A stretch of DNA of 64,000 nt from Lewinellaceae bacterium (GCA_020636255.1 JACJYE010000012.1:62001-126000), one strand, 5' to 3'; positions 1-9,041 are shown, counted from the stretch's first letter. A program made the numbers and translations. Notes: generated by a model not told the origin, from the sequence alone.

Positions 1-1350
1 AGAGATCACCTGTGTGTCGTCGAATGTACCCTTGAGCTCGTATTTTGACCGGGCTGGGATATAGGCTTGCTGCACATACGTCCTGCCGTTAAAAAAGAAT
101 ACCAACGCGTCATACACATCGTCACCGACGATCGTCAGCTGATGGCTCGTTTTTCCTTTGGCGGGCCGGCTCGGGAAACATACGGATAAGGGCGCACTGC
201 CCGGCACGGCCTCGCCGCTAAGCTCCGTGTCCGCTGCTGCCCCGCGCTCAGGCCAGGGCATTTGGGTGAGATCATATTCTACCACTTCCGTGCGGTTGCC
301 CTGACGGCGCAGCGCCTCCTCCAATTGTTCCCTGCTTATACCCTTACCGTCTTTCATAGCCTCCCGCAGCAGGGCCAGTTCTTCCTGATCGATCCCGGCT
401 TCTTCCAGCTCGCGGGTGTCGCCGAAAAGGGAAGGCTCATACAGGAAGTCTACCACGGTATTGTAAACGGAGCGCAGGCCGAAGCCAAGGGCCACCAGTA
501 ACAGGGCCAGCACGCCTATACCAGCGCCGGCCATCCAGCCACGGCTACTGCGGGCAGCCTGGTCGGCACGGGCCTGCCTGGCCTTATTTTCGAGGAAAGT
601 AATAACTTTATCCAGCCGGCCGGTATAATCTTCGCCAACCCGTAATTGCCGGGCATAACGCGCAATGGCCAGTGCCAGCCCGTTGTCTTTTTCCACCAGC
701 GCCCGCACCATGCGGCCCATACTGCGGGCCATTGCTTCGCGCTGCTCATCGAAATATGTTGGCAAAGCATTAAAAACCTGAACGGGGTAATCTTTCCTGA
801 ACTGCTGCAGGCCACGCAGAGGCTGGGCCAGGGTTTCGGCATTCGGGCCTTCCAGGCCCTCTGCAAGCGATTTCAGTTCGCCGGCCTTTCTCTCTATCAG
901 TGATGCCGCACCCTGAAAAACGATCTTTTGAAAACCAGCGCCGCCGCCGCTCAACACCTGGCCCAGCGCTTCGAGCGCACCGGTTTTGCCGCCGTCGAGG
1001 GCCGCTTCGAATTGCTGGTTATACAATGGCTCCGCGATCGGGGCTACCCTATCGGCCAGTATCTCAGCCTGAAGCGCTTCTTTTTCAATAGCTTCGGCCG
1101 CCCCTCCTTCCAGGAACCGGCTAAGGCCAGGGTATTTGCACAGTTCAAAGTAAAAAGCCAGCTGGCCCGGCTCCTGCAGCAAAGCGATAGCCGCCCTGGC
1201 CTCCTCCTGGCCGACAGCCCGGCCCTGGTACATGGCCCCCTCCGGCCCGGCAGCCTCGAACAGGCGTGCAGCAGCCTGAGTTATCGTTTCAGGAGTGATG
1301 CGTTCCAGCTCATAATAGTTCAGCTGAAGGAGTACTACAGGATTGATCAT
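1..1350 (-). CDS. Unknown single-pass membrane protein, 3' end outside window
   Basis: An open frame of 450 codons runs from ATG at 1350 to the left edge with no stop, so the C-terminus is missing. The N-terminal ~245 residues are Ala/Leu/Glu-rich, predicted mostly helical and soluble. Residues ~270-290 form one strong hydrophobic segment (GWMAGAGIGVLALLLVALGF), followed by an acidic helical stretch (ELEEAGIDQEELALL) and then a beta-like region with the pattern VYDALVFFFNGRTYVQ. This suggests a cytoplasmic helical domain, one membrane anchor and an extracytoplasmic domain. It follows purA by 24 bp on the same strand, so it is probably co-transcribed. I do not recognise the family. The start is the only ATG that gives a continuous frame after purA. 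The frame is certain; the function is unknown. Confidence 0.8.
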   Translation of the reverse strand, partial: MINPVVLLQLNYYELERITPETITQAAARLFEAAGPEGAMYQGRAVGQEEARAAIALLQEPGQLAFYFELCKYPGLSRFLEGGAAEAIEKEALQAEILADRVAPIAEPLYNQQFEAALDGGKTGALEALGQVLSGGGAGFQKIVFQGAASLIERKAGELKSLAEGLEGPNAETLAQPLRGLQQFRKDYPVQVFNALPTYFDEQREAMARSMGRMVRALVEKDNGLALAIARYARQLRVGEDYTGRLDKVITFLENKARQARADQAARSSRGWMAGAGIGVLALLLVALGFGLRSVYNTVVDFLYEPSLFGDTRELEEAGIDQEELALLREAMKDGKGISREQLEEALRRQGNRTEVVEYDLTQMPWPERGAAADTELSGEAVPGSAPLSVCFPSRPAKGKTSHQLTIVGDDVYDALVFFFNGRTYVQQAYIPARSKYELKGTFDDTQVIS

Positions 1351-1374
1351 AGCCGAGGTTTTTAGATGAACGCG

Positions 1375-2664
1375 TTAGGGCGTCGGCGCATTCACGCGCT
1401 TCACGATGAGCTTGCTGCGCTCCGGCCCTGTCGAAACCATTGTAATAGGCACCCCGAGGTAAGCCTCGAGGGCGCGGAGGTATTCGCGGGCGGCAAGCGG
1501 GATCCCCTGGTAGTCAGTAATACCCTCGAGAGATTGTCGCCACCCCTGAAAGGCCTCGTAGGCAGGGCTGATGTCCGTTTCGCAGATATCGTACGGCAGT
1601 TCGTCGGTAAGCCGCCCGTCAACCTCATAGGCCGTTGCCACCTGAATGGTGTCAAAATTATTGAGCACGTCGATCTTGGTGATGGCCAGCTGAGTAACGC
1701 CGTTGAGCATGATGGTATATTTCAGCTGTGGCAGGTCGATCCAGCCGCAACGGCGGGGGCGCCCGGTCGTAGCGCCGAATTCTCCGCCTTCCGTTCTGAG
1801 CCTTTCTCCCAACTCGTTATCCTGTTCAGTAGGGAAAGGGCCCGACCCCACACGGGTGCAGTAGGCCTTGCTGATGCCGATAACCTCGCCGATCTTGTCG
1901 GGGGCGACGCCCAAGCCGGTACATACGCCGGCGGTAATGGTGTTGGAGGAAGTCACGAAAGGGTAGGTACCAAAGTCGATATCGAGCATGGAGCCCTGGG
2001 CGCCTTCGGCCAGTATACGTTTCCCTTCCCTGAGGGCCTGGTTGATATAATACTCGCCGTCGACCAGCTCAAGGCTTCGCAACACTTCCAGGCTTTGCAT
2101 CCATTTTTCTTCTTCTTCGGCCAGGCCGAAATCGATATCGGGGTAGATGGCCAGCAGGCTGAGGTGTTTTTCCTTCAGGTTGCGGTAGTGCTCTTCGAAA
2201 TTGCGTTGCATGATATCGCCAACACGCAGGCCATTGCGGCCGGTCTTGTCCATATAGGTAGGCCCAATACCTTTCAGGGTGGAGCCTATCTTAGCTTTGC
2301 CCTTAGCCCTTTCGGAAGCCGCATCGAGGTAGCGGTGGGTTGGCAGTATGAGGTGCGCTTTGCGGGCCATCAGCAGGCGGCCCTTGAAATCGACGCCGGC
2401 TTCTTCCAGTTTCCGGATCTCTTCGGCCAGCGTAATAGGGTCGGCCACTACGCCGTTGCCGATCAGGTTGATCAGCCCGGGGCGGAAGATGCCGGAGGGG
2501 ACCGTGTGCAGGACGAACTTTTTGCCGTCGAATTTGAGTGTATGGCCCGCATTGGGCCCACCCTGAAACCGAGCTACGACATCGTAACTCGCTGCCAGAT
2601 AGTCTACGATCTTCCCCTTGCCTTCATCGCCCCATTGTAAACCTAGGATAACATCGATTGCCAT
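1375..2664 (-). CDS. purA: Adenylosuccinate synthetase
   Basis: Catalyses GTP-dependent condensation of IMP with aspartate to adenylosuccinate, the first committed step to AMP, in the cytoplasm. The 429-residue product shows the family N-terminus ILGLQWGDEGKGK with the GTP-binding loop at residues ~9-18, the GPNAGHTL segment, the IGSTLKGIGPTYMDKTGR substrate loop, and the TTGRPRRCGW motif near residue 300. The length is standard. An in-frame ATG lies 12 codons upstream (2700), but MAIDVILG matches the normal family start and the extra residues (LCRRQAIKSR) are not family-like, so I chose 2664. The unknown membrane gene follows on the same strand. A hairpin terminator at 2704-2734 separates purA from the upstream STAS gene. 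Confidence 0.97.
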   Translation of the reverse strand: MAIDVILGLQWGDEGKGKIVDYLAASYDVVARFQGGPNAGHTLKFDGKKFVLHTVPSGIFRPGLINLIGNGVVADPITLAEEIRKLEEAGVDFKGRLLMARKAHLILPTHRYLDAASERAKGKAKIGSTLKGIGPTYMDKTGRNGLRVGDIMQRNFEEHYRNLKEKHLSLLAIYPDIDFGLAEEEEKWMQSLEVLRSLELVDGEYYINQALREGKRILAEGAQGSMLDIDFGTYPFVTSSNTITAGVCTGLGVAPDKIGEVIGISKAYCTRVGSGPFPTEQDNELGERLRTEGGEFGATTGRPRRCGWIDLPQLKYTIMLNGVTQLAITKIDVLNNFDTIQVATAYEVDGRLTDELPYDICETDISPAYEAFQGWRQSLEGITDYQGIPLAAREYLRALEAYLGVPITMVSTGPERSKLIVKRVNAPTP

Positions 2665-2698
2665 TGTTCTGGATTTAATGGCCTGGCGCCTACAAAGC

Positions 2699-2734
2699 AT
2701 AAAAACCTAATAGGCTGCCCGCACCTATTAGGTT
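2699..2734 (-). terminator. Rho-independent terminator downstream of the STAS gene
   Basis: Two perfect 11-base arms (AACCTAATAGG, 2704-2714, and CCTATTAGGTT, 2724-2734) enclose a 9-base loop. On the minus strand the stem is followed directly by a run of T (bases 2703-2699 on the plus strand are A/T). It lies 112 bp past the STAS gene stop and just before purA, so it likely ends the fur-STAS transcript. Confidence 0.75.
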
Positions 2735-2776
2735 CTTATACATGCCTGGCCGGCCTGCTGTATGTTAAGGAATCCT

Positions 2777-2837
2777 GAGGCTGTCTCAGAAGTAAGCTTT
2801 GAGGTTTTCCTTATGCAGGCACTTTTGAGACAGCCCC
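2777..2837. repeat. 61-bp palindromic dispersed repeat, copy 1
   Basis: The ends are near-perfect inverted repeats (GAGGCTGTCTCAGAAGT at the left, the complement of GGGGCTGTCTCAAAAGT at the right). The reverse complement matches 33151-33227 almost base for base, except for a 16-base internal segment present only in that second copy. It sits between the STAS gene and its terminator. Size, ends and dispersion suggest a MITE-like non-autonomous element. No transposase with these ends is in the window. Confidence 0.75.
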
Positions 2838-2845
2838 AACACTGC

Positions 2846-3196
2846 TTATTGCATGTTGGCCAGAGATTCCACTGCTTCTTCCACCGACCTGCTCAGTTGA
2901 AACATGGGCCGTAGCTTGGTCATCTCCAGCAATTGCATCACCTTTTGTGAAGCATTGACCACAGCGATATGGCCCCCCTTGTCGATGGAACGGGCCCTCA
3001 ACACGATGAGGAAGTTAAGGCCTACGCTATTCATCACCTCAATATCTTTGAGGTCGACGACAAAGGTAGAGAATCCCTCGTCTATTTTCGATTGTACGGC
3101 CAGAAGGATTTCTTTATTGATGTATTCGCTCAACAGGTCATGGACTTCGAGTACCTGTACGCCGTCCTTTTTGGTAATGGAATAATTAGGGTTCAT
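2846..3196 (-). CDS. STAS-domain protein, anti-anti-sigma factor type
   Basis: A 116-residue single STAS domain of the SpoIIAA/RsbV type, usually a cytoplasmic switch protein whose conserved Ser/Thr is phosphorylated by an anti-sigma kinase. Visible core: VLEVHDLLSEYINKEI, then FVVDLKDIEVMNSVGLNFLIVLRA, where the Ser of MNSVGL is at the expected phosphorylation site, then GGHIAVVNASQKVMQLLEMTKL. An ATG six codons upstream (3214) is possible, but MNPNYSITKK is the more typical beginning. It lies 48 bp after the Fur-type gene on the same strand. No kinase or phosphatase partner is near, so its partner must be elsewhere. Confidence 0.88.
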   Translation of the reverse strand: MNPNYSITKKDGVQVLEVHDLLSEYINKEILLAVQSKIDEGFSTFVVDLKDIEVMNSVGLNFLIVLRARSIDKGGHIAVVNASQKVMQLLEMTKLRPMFQLSRSVEEAVESLANMQ

Positions 3197-3244
3197 GGGC
3201 AAGGGGATAAGCAATTCGTTGGATTAACAGAATGAAGCGGCGGT

Positions 3245-3751
3245 TTAGCTTTCTTCCGGTACAGCTTTGGCTGCTTTCTGGCGGGCGGCAGTACGCGGGC
3301 AGGCGCCGTCACACTGCCCATAGAGGTTCAGGGCGTGATGGGTGATACGGAATTTCAGCAGCTCACCCATCATATCCTTGATCTGCTGTATGCGGGGGTC
3401 GCAAAACTCCAGCACTTTCCCGCAGTCCACGCAGATGAGATGGTCATGTTGTTTGTAGCCATACGATTTTTCGTACTGCGCCAGGTTCTTACCGAATTGG
3501 TGCTTTTTCACGAGGTCGCAACTGACCAGCAATTCGAGAGTGTTGTATACCGTTGCCCGGCTTACCCGGTAATTCTGGTTCTTCATGTGAATATACAACG
3601 CTTCCGCATCGAAGTGGTCCGTGCGTTTATAGATCTCTTCCAGAATAGCGAAACGTTCAGGGGTTTTGCGAAAGCCGCTGTTCTCCAGATGGGAAGCAAA
3701 GATGTTTTTTACTTCCTTAATGATTTCCTCTTGTGTTCTTCCCGCAGCCAT
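3245..3751 (-). CDS. Fur-family transcriptional regulator
   Basis: A 168-residue ferric-uptake-regulator family protein. The N-terminal winged helix includes FRKTPERFAILEEIYKRTDHFDAEALYIHM and the recognition-helix region YRVSRATVYNTLELLV. The C-terminal dimerisation/metal part has HDHLICVDCGKVLEFCDPRIQQI, giving the CxxC pair and His ligands, and a second Cys pair (GQCDGAC) near the end, as in structural-zinc Fur or PerR proteins. An upstream ATG at 3799 adds 16 hydrophobic residues untypical of the family, so MAAGRTQEE at 3751 is chosen. Whether it senses iron, peroxide or zinc cannot be told from sequence alone. It is followed by the STAS gene. Confidence 0.93.
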   Translation of the reverse strand: MAAGRTQEEIIKEVKNIFASHLENSGFRKTPERFAILEEIYKRTDHFDAEALYIHMKNQNYRVSRATVYNTLELLVSCDLVKKHQFGKNLAQYEKSYGYKQHDHLICVDCGKVLEFCDPRIQQIKDMMGELLKFRITHHALNLYGQCDGACPRTAARQKAAKAVPEES

Positions 3752-3847
3752 AACCAAAATACTTGACAGGTAAAGATAATAAATTCGGCAAACCCCCACT
3801 CCGGCTATCCTGTTTTTCGTACGCTTTCGGGGACGGCCGGCGCCAAC

Positions 3848-6076
3848 CTAGTCTATCCTGACAACAGTTGAAACGTTGCTGAGGTTCTGCAGCGCTCGAA
3901 TGGCCATATTGAGCTGGTCCGTATTTCGTACCAGCAGGCTGATCCTGCCCTCGTAGTAGCCTTCGTTGCCTTCGATGTTGAAAGAGCGGATATTGAGCCC
4001 GAGCATCGTCGATATTTTATGTGTAAGCCGTTCGATGACCCCGGGCCCATCGTCGATGCCTGTGATCTTGAGCGCAGCCACGAAAGTCGTATCGGCCGTT
4101 GTTATCCACTCCGCTTTCATTACCCGGTAGCCGTAATGCGCCATGAGGTTGGTAGCATTAGGGCAGGTAGCGCGGTGGATCTTCAGGCCTGCGTTGGCCG
4201 TCAGGTAGGCAAAGATATCATCGCCCTGTACCGGGTTGCAGCAGGTAGCGAAAGTGTAGTTGAACTGCTCTGCGGGTTCTCCGTTGATCAGCAGGCGCGG
4301 CTTACCCGTGAATTTGGGCTTGCGTTCCCTGCGCGGCTTTTCCTCAACGGGCGCCGGCTTTTCCTCTTCTACGAAGGACAGATGGCGCTGTCCGTCCTTA
4401 TCAAAATCGACCTTGGCCGTTTTGAATATCTCGGGTATCGTCAGCTCGCCCATAGCGATGGCGTAGTACAGGTCGGCATGAGAGGGAAACTCATATTGGC
4501 TGACCAGTTGCTCCACGCTCCTGTCGAAGTCGACCTTGAGGTTGCCCAGCTTGCGCTCCAGCGCTTCACGGCCGATCTCTCCCTTTCGGCGGCGCTCTTC
4601 CTTCATCGCCGAACGTATCTTTGAGCGCGCCTTGCCCGTAGCCACCATTTTGATCCAGTCTTCCGATGGCTTCTGATTTTTGTTCGTCGTAATCTGCACC
4701 TGGTCGCCGTTGCGGAGCTTATACCCCATGGGCACCATCTTGTTATTCACCTTGATGGCCGAACAGTAATACCCCACATCGGTATGGATGTGGAAGGCAA
4801 AGTCGAGCGCAGTGGCCCCTTTGGGCAGAATGCGCATATCGCCTTTTGGCGTATAGACGAACACCTCTTCGTTGAAGAGGTTGTTGCTCTTGAAATCGCC
4901 CAGAAATTCCACAGCATCGCTGTTGGGGTCTTCCAGTATCTCGCGGACGCTGTCCAGCCAGCGCTCGTAAACGTCGGGATGGCGCGACAGGCCTTTGTAT
5001 TTCCAGTGCGCCGCATAACCCCGCTCGGCGATCTCATCCATCCGGTTGGAACGGATCTGCACTTCCACATACCGCCCTTTGGGGCCGATCACCGTGGTAT
5101 GCAACGATTCGTAGCCATTCGACTTCGGGGTCGTGATCCAGTCTTTCAACCGTTCGGGAATGGGCGTATGCACATCTGTGACGATGGAGTAGACCTGCCA
5201 GCAAACCAGCTTTTCTTTCTCCGGGGTCACATCGACGACAATGCGAACGGCAAACAGGTCGTAGATCTCTTCAAACGGCACCCGCTTGGTGCGGATCTTG
5301 TTCCAGATGGAGTAAATGGATTTGGGCCGCCCGAATATCTCATAGTGGGCGCCAATATCGTCGAGGTTGTCCTTCAGGGGTGCAATAAACTCCTTGATAT
5401 ACTCTTCGCGCGACCGCTTGGTTTCCGACAGCTTCTGGGCGATCTCCTGGTAGTTCTCGGGGTCCGTGATCTTCATGCACAGGTCGAGATACTCCGTTTT
5501 GATGTTATACAGGCCGAGCCGGTGGGCAAGTGGTGCGTATACATAACTCGTCTCGGCTGCAATTTTCAGCTGCTTGTGGCGGGGCATCGAACCCAATGTC
5601 CGCATGTTGTGCAGCCGGTCGGCCATTTTGATGAGCACGACCCGCACATCTTCGACCAGGGTACCGAGCACCTTGCGGAAGTTCTCGGCCTGAGGGCTTT
5701 CGGCATTGTAGGCGCTATCCAGTTTGGTGAGGCCATCGACGATCTTGGCAATGCGTTCTCCAAACTGCTTCTGGATATCTTCCAGAGATATCTCGGTATC
5801 TTCGACTACATCGTGGAGCAGCGCGCAGATGATAGCGGTGGGGCCCAACCCTATCTCGTCGGCACAGATCTTGGCCACGGCGATCGGGTGCAGGATATAG
5901 GGCTCGCCCGATTTGCGCCGCTGTTCGCTATGCGCCTGGACGGCCATTTCATAGGCCTTCCGAATGTTCATGCGGTCCTCCTCATTCAATTCGGATTTGA
6001 TGGACTTCAGGAGGTCCCGATAAGCATTCTGGATCAGCCTTTTTTCCTCTTCATTTATGATCAATACCTCAGCCAT
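3848..6076 (-). CDS. rsh: RelA/SpoT homologue, (p)ppGpp synthetase/hydrolase
   Basis: A 742-residue full-length RSH enzyme that makes and degrades the alarmone (p)ppGpp. The HD hydrolase domain (~50-200) keeps the catalytic HDVVEDT motif at 88-94, so hydrolysis is probably active. The synthetase domain (~240-370) has the GRPKSIYSIWNK loop, the YDLFAVRIVV core and the YVEVQIRS motif. A TGS domain (~400-465, VYTPKGDMRILPKGATALDFAFHIH) follows, then a helical region, a zinc-finger-like part with FATCCNPVQGDDI, and a C-terminal ACT domain (~665-742). It is the only RSH gene seen here. Start MAEVLIIN at 6076 is the first ATG. Confidence 0.96.
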   Translation of the reverse strand: MAEVLIINEEEKRLIQNAYRDLLKSIKSELNEEDRMNIRKAYEMAVQAHSEQRRKSGEPYILHPIAVAKICADEIGLGPTAIICALLHDVVEDTEISLEDIQKQFGERIAKIVDGLTKLDSAYNAESPQAENFRKVLGTLVEDVRVVLIKMADRLHNMRTLGSMPRHKQLKIAAETSYVYAPLAHRLGLYNIKTEYLDLCMKITDPENYQEIAQKLSETKRSREEYIKEFIAPLKDNLDDIGAHYEIFGRPKSIYSIWNKIRTKRVPFEEIYDLFAVRIVVDVTPEKEKLVCWQVYSIVTDVHTPIPERLKDWITTPKSNGYESLHTTVIGPKGRYVEVQIRSNRMDEIAERGYAAHWKYKGLSRHPDVYERWLDSVREILEDPNSDAVEFLGDFKSNNLFNEEVFVYTPKGDMRILPKGATALDFAFHIHTDVGYYCSAIKVNNKMVPMGYKLRNGDQVQITTNKNQKPSEDWIKMVATGKARSKIRSAMKEERRRKGEIGREALERKLGNLKVDFDRSVEQLVSQYEFPSHADLYYAIAMGELTIPEIFKTAKVDFDKDGQRHLSFVEEEKPAPVEEKPRRERKPKFTGKPRLLINGEPAEQFNYTFATCCNPVQGDDIFAYLTANAGLKIHRATCPNATNLMAHYGYRVMKAEWITTADTTFVAALKITGIDDGPGVIERLTHKISTMLGLNIRSFNIEGNEGYYEGRISLLVRNTDQLNMAIRALQNLSNVSTVVRID

Positions 6077-6494
6077 TGCATTCCTTTCTGTTATATTCCA
6101 AAGGTTGTGCCTCTCCTACTTTTATAGGTATACGGATCTTTCGTCATTAAGATGCAGGCATTCAGGTGTTTGCAGAGGCGCCTTCTACAAATCTAACAAA
6201 AAAGGGCACCCCTCGTTCCAGGCTTCGCCTTTTTTTTTGACGCCCTGTTAGACACCACGCAGATTGGCTGCGCATGCCATTTTTTTATCTGCTAAGCTGG
6301 CATTTTTAGTTGAAAAGGCCATATATTTGTCCCGCCTTAGAAAAGCCTGGGGCCCTTTTGCCTTTTTTAAAGCCTGATATCGCTGAAAATCAACAAGTAA
6401 TAAAATGATTTTTCTCGTGTCCGGCTTTGTTGTCAGGCAGGTGCATTTTGACTACCCACCGGTTCTTTTAAGCCGTAGCAATCAGGCGACAATC
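6077..6494. other. Intergenic region upstream of tRNA-Leu
   Basis: 418 bp without a convincing gene. A plus-strand TATATTTG at 6322-6329 matches the Bacteroidota -7 consensus, but there is no clear TTG about 20 bp upstream and it lies 165 bp before the tRNA, so it is only a weak promoter candidate. Around 6197-6238 A-rich and T-rich ends with GGGC/GCC could form a poor terminator. A 66-codon frame starting at 6405 runs through the tRNA and is not believed. Confidence 0.4.
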
Positions 6495-6576
6495 GCGGGT
6501 GTGGCGGAATTGGTAGACGCGCTAGACTTAGGATCTAGTGCCGCAAGGCGTGGGGGTTCGAGTCCCTCCATCCGCA
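6495..6576 (+). tRNA. tRNA-Leu (anticodon TAG)
   Basis: 82-nt type II tRNA without encoded CCA (discriminator A at 6576, then CGA). Acceptor arms GCGGGTG (6495-6501) and CATCCGC (6569-6575) pair fully with one G-U. The anticodon stem CTAGA/TCTAG encloses loop CTTAGGA, giving anticodon TAG. The extra variable arm (TGCCGCAAGGCG) and the T-arm GGGGGTTCGAGTCCCTC are as expected. Its last 15 bases are repeated seven times in the array that follows. Confidence 0.96.
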
Positions 6577-7345
6577 CGAGGTTTTCTGTTTGGCTGGAGG
6601 GATGAGAAGTTTATCCCGGCGATGCAGCTGTTAACAGTGCAGCTCGTAAAGCTTACAGCTGCACAGCCGGGAAGTCCCTCCATCCGCACGAGGTTTTCTG
6701 TTTGGCTGGAGGGATGAGAAGTTTATCCCGGCGATGCAGCTGTTAACAGTGCAGCTCGTAAAGCTTACAGCTGCACAGCCGGAAGTCCCTCCATCCGCAC
6801 GAGGTTTTCTGTTTGGCTGGAGGGATGAGAAGTTTATCCCGGCGATGCAGCTGTTGACAGTGCAGCTCGTAAAGCTTACAGCTGCACAGCCGGGAAGTCC
6901 CTCCATCCGCACGAGGTTTTCTGTTTGGCTGGAGGGATGAGAAGTTTATCCCGGCGATGCAGCTGTTGACAGTGCAGCTCGTAAAGCTTACAGCTGCACA
7001 GCCGGGAAAGTCCCTCCATCCGCACGAGGTTTTCTGTTTGGCTGAGGGATGAGAAGTTTATCCCGGCGATGCAGCTGTTAACAGTGCAGCTCGTAAAGCT
7101 TACAGCTGCACAGCAGGGAAGTCCCTCCATCCGCACGAGGTTTTCTGTTTGGCTGGAGGGATGAGAAGTTTATCCCGGCGATGCAGCTGTTAACAGTGCA
7201 GCTCGTAAAGCTTACAGCTGCACAGCCGGGAAGTCCCTCCATCCGCACGAGGTTTTCTGTTTGGCTGGAGGGATGAGAAGTTTATCCCGGCGATGCAGCT
7301 GTTAACAGTGCAGCTCGTAAAGCTTACAGCTGCACAGCCGGGAAG
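6562..7345 (+). repeat. Seven tandem ~112-bp repeats carrying the tRNA-Leu 3' end
   Basis: Units begin at 6562, 6674, 6785, 6897, 7010, 7121 and 7233, with a truncated eighth start at 7345, so unit lengths are 112, 111, 112, 113, 111, 112 and 112 bp. Every unit starts with the last 15 bases of tRNA-Leu (GTCCCTCCATCCGCA), then CGAGGTTTTCTG. Each holds three structures: CCCTCCA pairing with a downstream TGGAGGG, the palindrome CTGTTAACAG (CTGTTGACAG in units 3 and 4), and a hairpin with arms GTGCAGCT/AGCTGCAC extended by GTAA/TTAC. Lengths not divisible by 3 and no clean frame argue against a coding role. The layout resembles the E. coli tyrT-rtT repeats, which also repeat a tRNA 3' end. Function is unknown. 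Confidence 0.95.
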
Positions 7346-7504
7346 CCCCTCCATCCTAAAGCCGCCTTCCTACAACCGAACCGGCCTGCAGGTTGTATTA
7401 GTTAACAACATTGCAAACGGGAGGCAGGAAACTAAAGGCCGGGCCCGGGAGTTCTTCTCCGCCTCACTATAAATATCCATTTTATAAAATAATTACATAG
7501 TGTT

Positions 7505-8926
7505 ATGCCAAAAGTTGTCAGGGAAGATATTGACAATTTGAATGCCGTACTTACGGTTACGATAGAAAAGAACGACTACGCCTCCAAGCTCGATTCCGAG
7601 CTGAGCAAATACCGTAAGCAAGCCCACATGAAAGGCTTCCGGAAAGGGAAAACGCCTATGGGGGTGCTCAAAAAAATGTATGGCAGGGGCGTCCTCGCCG
7701 ACGTGATCAACAACATGCTGCAAAAAGAGCTCTACGATTACCTCGAACAGGAGGACATCAGGATTCTCGGACAGCCTCTCCCTTCAGATAGCCAGGAACC
7801 CATCGACTTCGACATACGTGAACTGCACGATTTTGTCTTTAAATTCGACCTGGGCATCGCCCCTGAGTTCGACGTAAAAGGCATCGACGGCTCCAATTCC
7901 TTCAAAAAAATGGAAGTGGAAGTCCCTGCTGAAATGGTGTCCGAAGAACTGGATGCGGCCCGCAGGCGCCACGGGCAACGCACATTACCTACGGATGACA
8001 TCCAGGAAAACGATATCCTCAAGATGGAAGCGCGCGAGCTCGAAGGCGGCCAGCCCAAAGAAGGCGGTGTGCATAGCGAATTCAGCATCCTCGTCCGTTC
8101 CATATCCAATGAGGCAACCCGTAACGAGTTGCTGACGAAAAAACTGGGAGACACCCTGAAGCTCAACATCTTTGAACTGGAAGGCGACAAGGACGAGAAA
8201 TATATCCGCCGGTACTACCTCAACCTCGGCGAAGAAGACCAACGCGAGGTAGGCCAGGAGTACGAAGTGACGATCAACGAAGTAAGCCGGATTGAACCTG
8301 CTGAGCTCAACCAGGAATTCTACGACAAGTACCTCGGCGAAGGGCAGGCGGGCAACGAAGAAGAGGCCCGCGCTAAGATCGTAGAAAACGTATCCAAACA
8401 CTACGGTGCGCAGTCCGAAGCATTACTCTATCGCGATATGCAGGATAGCCTCATGGAACAGAACCCCCTCACCCTTCCTGAAGCGTTCCTGAAGCGCTGG
8501 ATGAAGGCCACCAATGAAGAAGTGGCGGATGAGGTCATCGAAGAGGAATTCCCCAAGTTCGTCAAGAACCTGCAGTGGTCGCTGATCCGGAGTAAACTCG
8601 TACGGCATTTCGATATCCGGGTCGAGGAAGAAGAAATGCTTGAAACCATCCGGCGGCAGGTCCGTAATTACTTCGGCGGCAACCCGTTCCCCGGCATGGA
8701 GGACATCGTCAACAATACTGCTGCCCGTATGCTGGAAGACGAAAAGCAGCGGGAGCGCGCTTTTGACGAAGTACTGGCCGACAAGCTCTATGCTGCACTC
8801 GTTGAAGTAATGGATATCCAGGCCGAGAAACTGTCGCTGGAGGCCTTTGAAGCCGAAGTGGAAAAGGCCCGCGAAGCCTCGCAGGCATCACATGCTCCGC
8901 AGGCCGGCGCAGAAGAGGAAGAATGA
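7505..8926 (+). CDS. tig: Trigger factor, ribosome-associated chaperone
   Basis: A 473-residue trigger factor that binds near the ribosome exit tunnel and shields nascent chains; the middle domain is a peptidyl-prolyl isomerase fold in the family. The ribosome-docking signature GFRKGKTP is at residues 44-51 in the N-terminal domain. The middle segment (~150-240) is divergent from classical FKBP-like domains, as is usual in Bacteroidota. The C-terminal arms (~260-440) are strongly helical and acidic, ending in a low-complexity AEEEE tail. It leads the conserved tig-clpP-clpX order. The tandem tRNA-tail repeats lie upstream, ending 160 bp before the start. Confidence 0.93.
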   Translation: MPKVVREDIDNLNAVLTVTIEKNDYASKLDSELSKYRKQAHMKGFRKGKTPMGVLKKMYGRGVLADVINNMLQKELYDYLEQEDIRILGQPLPSDSQEPIDFDIRELHDFVFKFDLGIAPEFDVKGIDGSNSFKKMEVEVPAEMVSEELDAARRRHGQRTLPTDDIQENDILKMEARELEGGQPKEGGVHSEFSILVRSISNEATRNELLTKKLGDTLKLNIFELEGDKDEKYIRRYYLNLGEEDQREVGQEYEVTINEVSRIEPAELNQEFYDKYLGEGQAGNEEEARAKIVENVSKHYGAQSEALLYRDMQDSLMEQNPLTLPEAFLKRWMKATNEEVADEVIEEEFPKFVKNLQWSLIRSKLVRHFDIRVEEEEMLETIRRQVRNYFGGNPFPGMEDIVNNTAARMLEDEKQRERAFDEVLADKLYAALVEVMDIQAEKLSLEAFEAEVEKAREASQASHAPQAGAEEEE

Positions 8927-9041
8927 GCCTGATCAAGGCGGGAGATATAAAAAAATCCTCCCCATTCAACCGGTGCATGGCGGATTTGTTAATTTATTGA
9001 TCTAAGGACGCAATTCCTAACCACACAAAAGAACAATACAC

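Noticed and set aside
1366..2640. 424-codon plus-strand frame opposite purA
   Set aside because: It mirrors purA codon positions in high-GC antisense; purA carries all family motifs.
4784..6127. 447-codon plus-strand frame opposite the RSH gene
   Set aside because: Antisense shadow; no recognisable domain, and RSH is complete.
6322..6329. TATATTTG as promoter of tRNA-Leu
   Set aside because: No -33 element at the right spacing and over 160 bp from the tRNA; kept only as a remark.
6562..7345. CRISPR-like array or protein-coding repeats downstream of tRNA-Leu
   Set aside because: Units are directly adjacent with no variable spacers, so it is not CRISPR. Unit length is mostly not divisible by three and the open frames found on either strand change partner from unit to unit.
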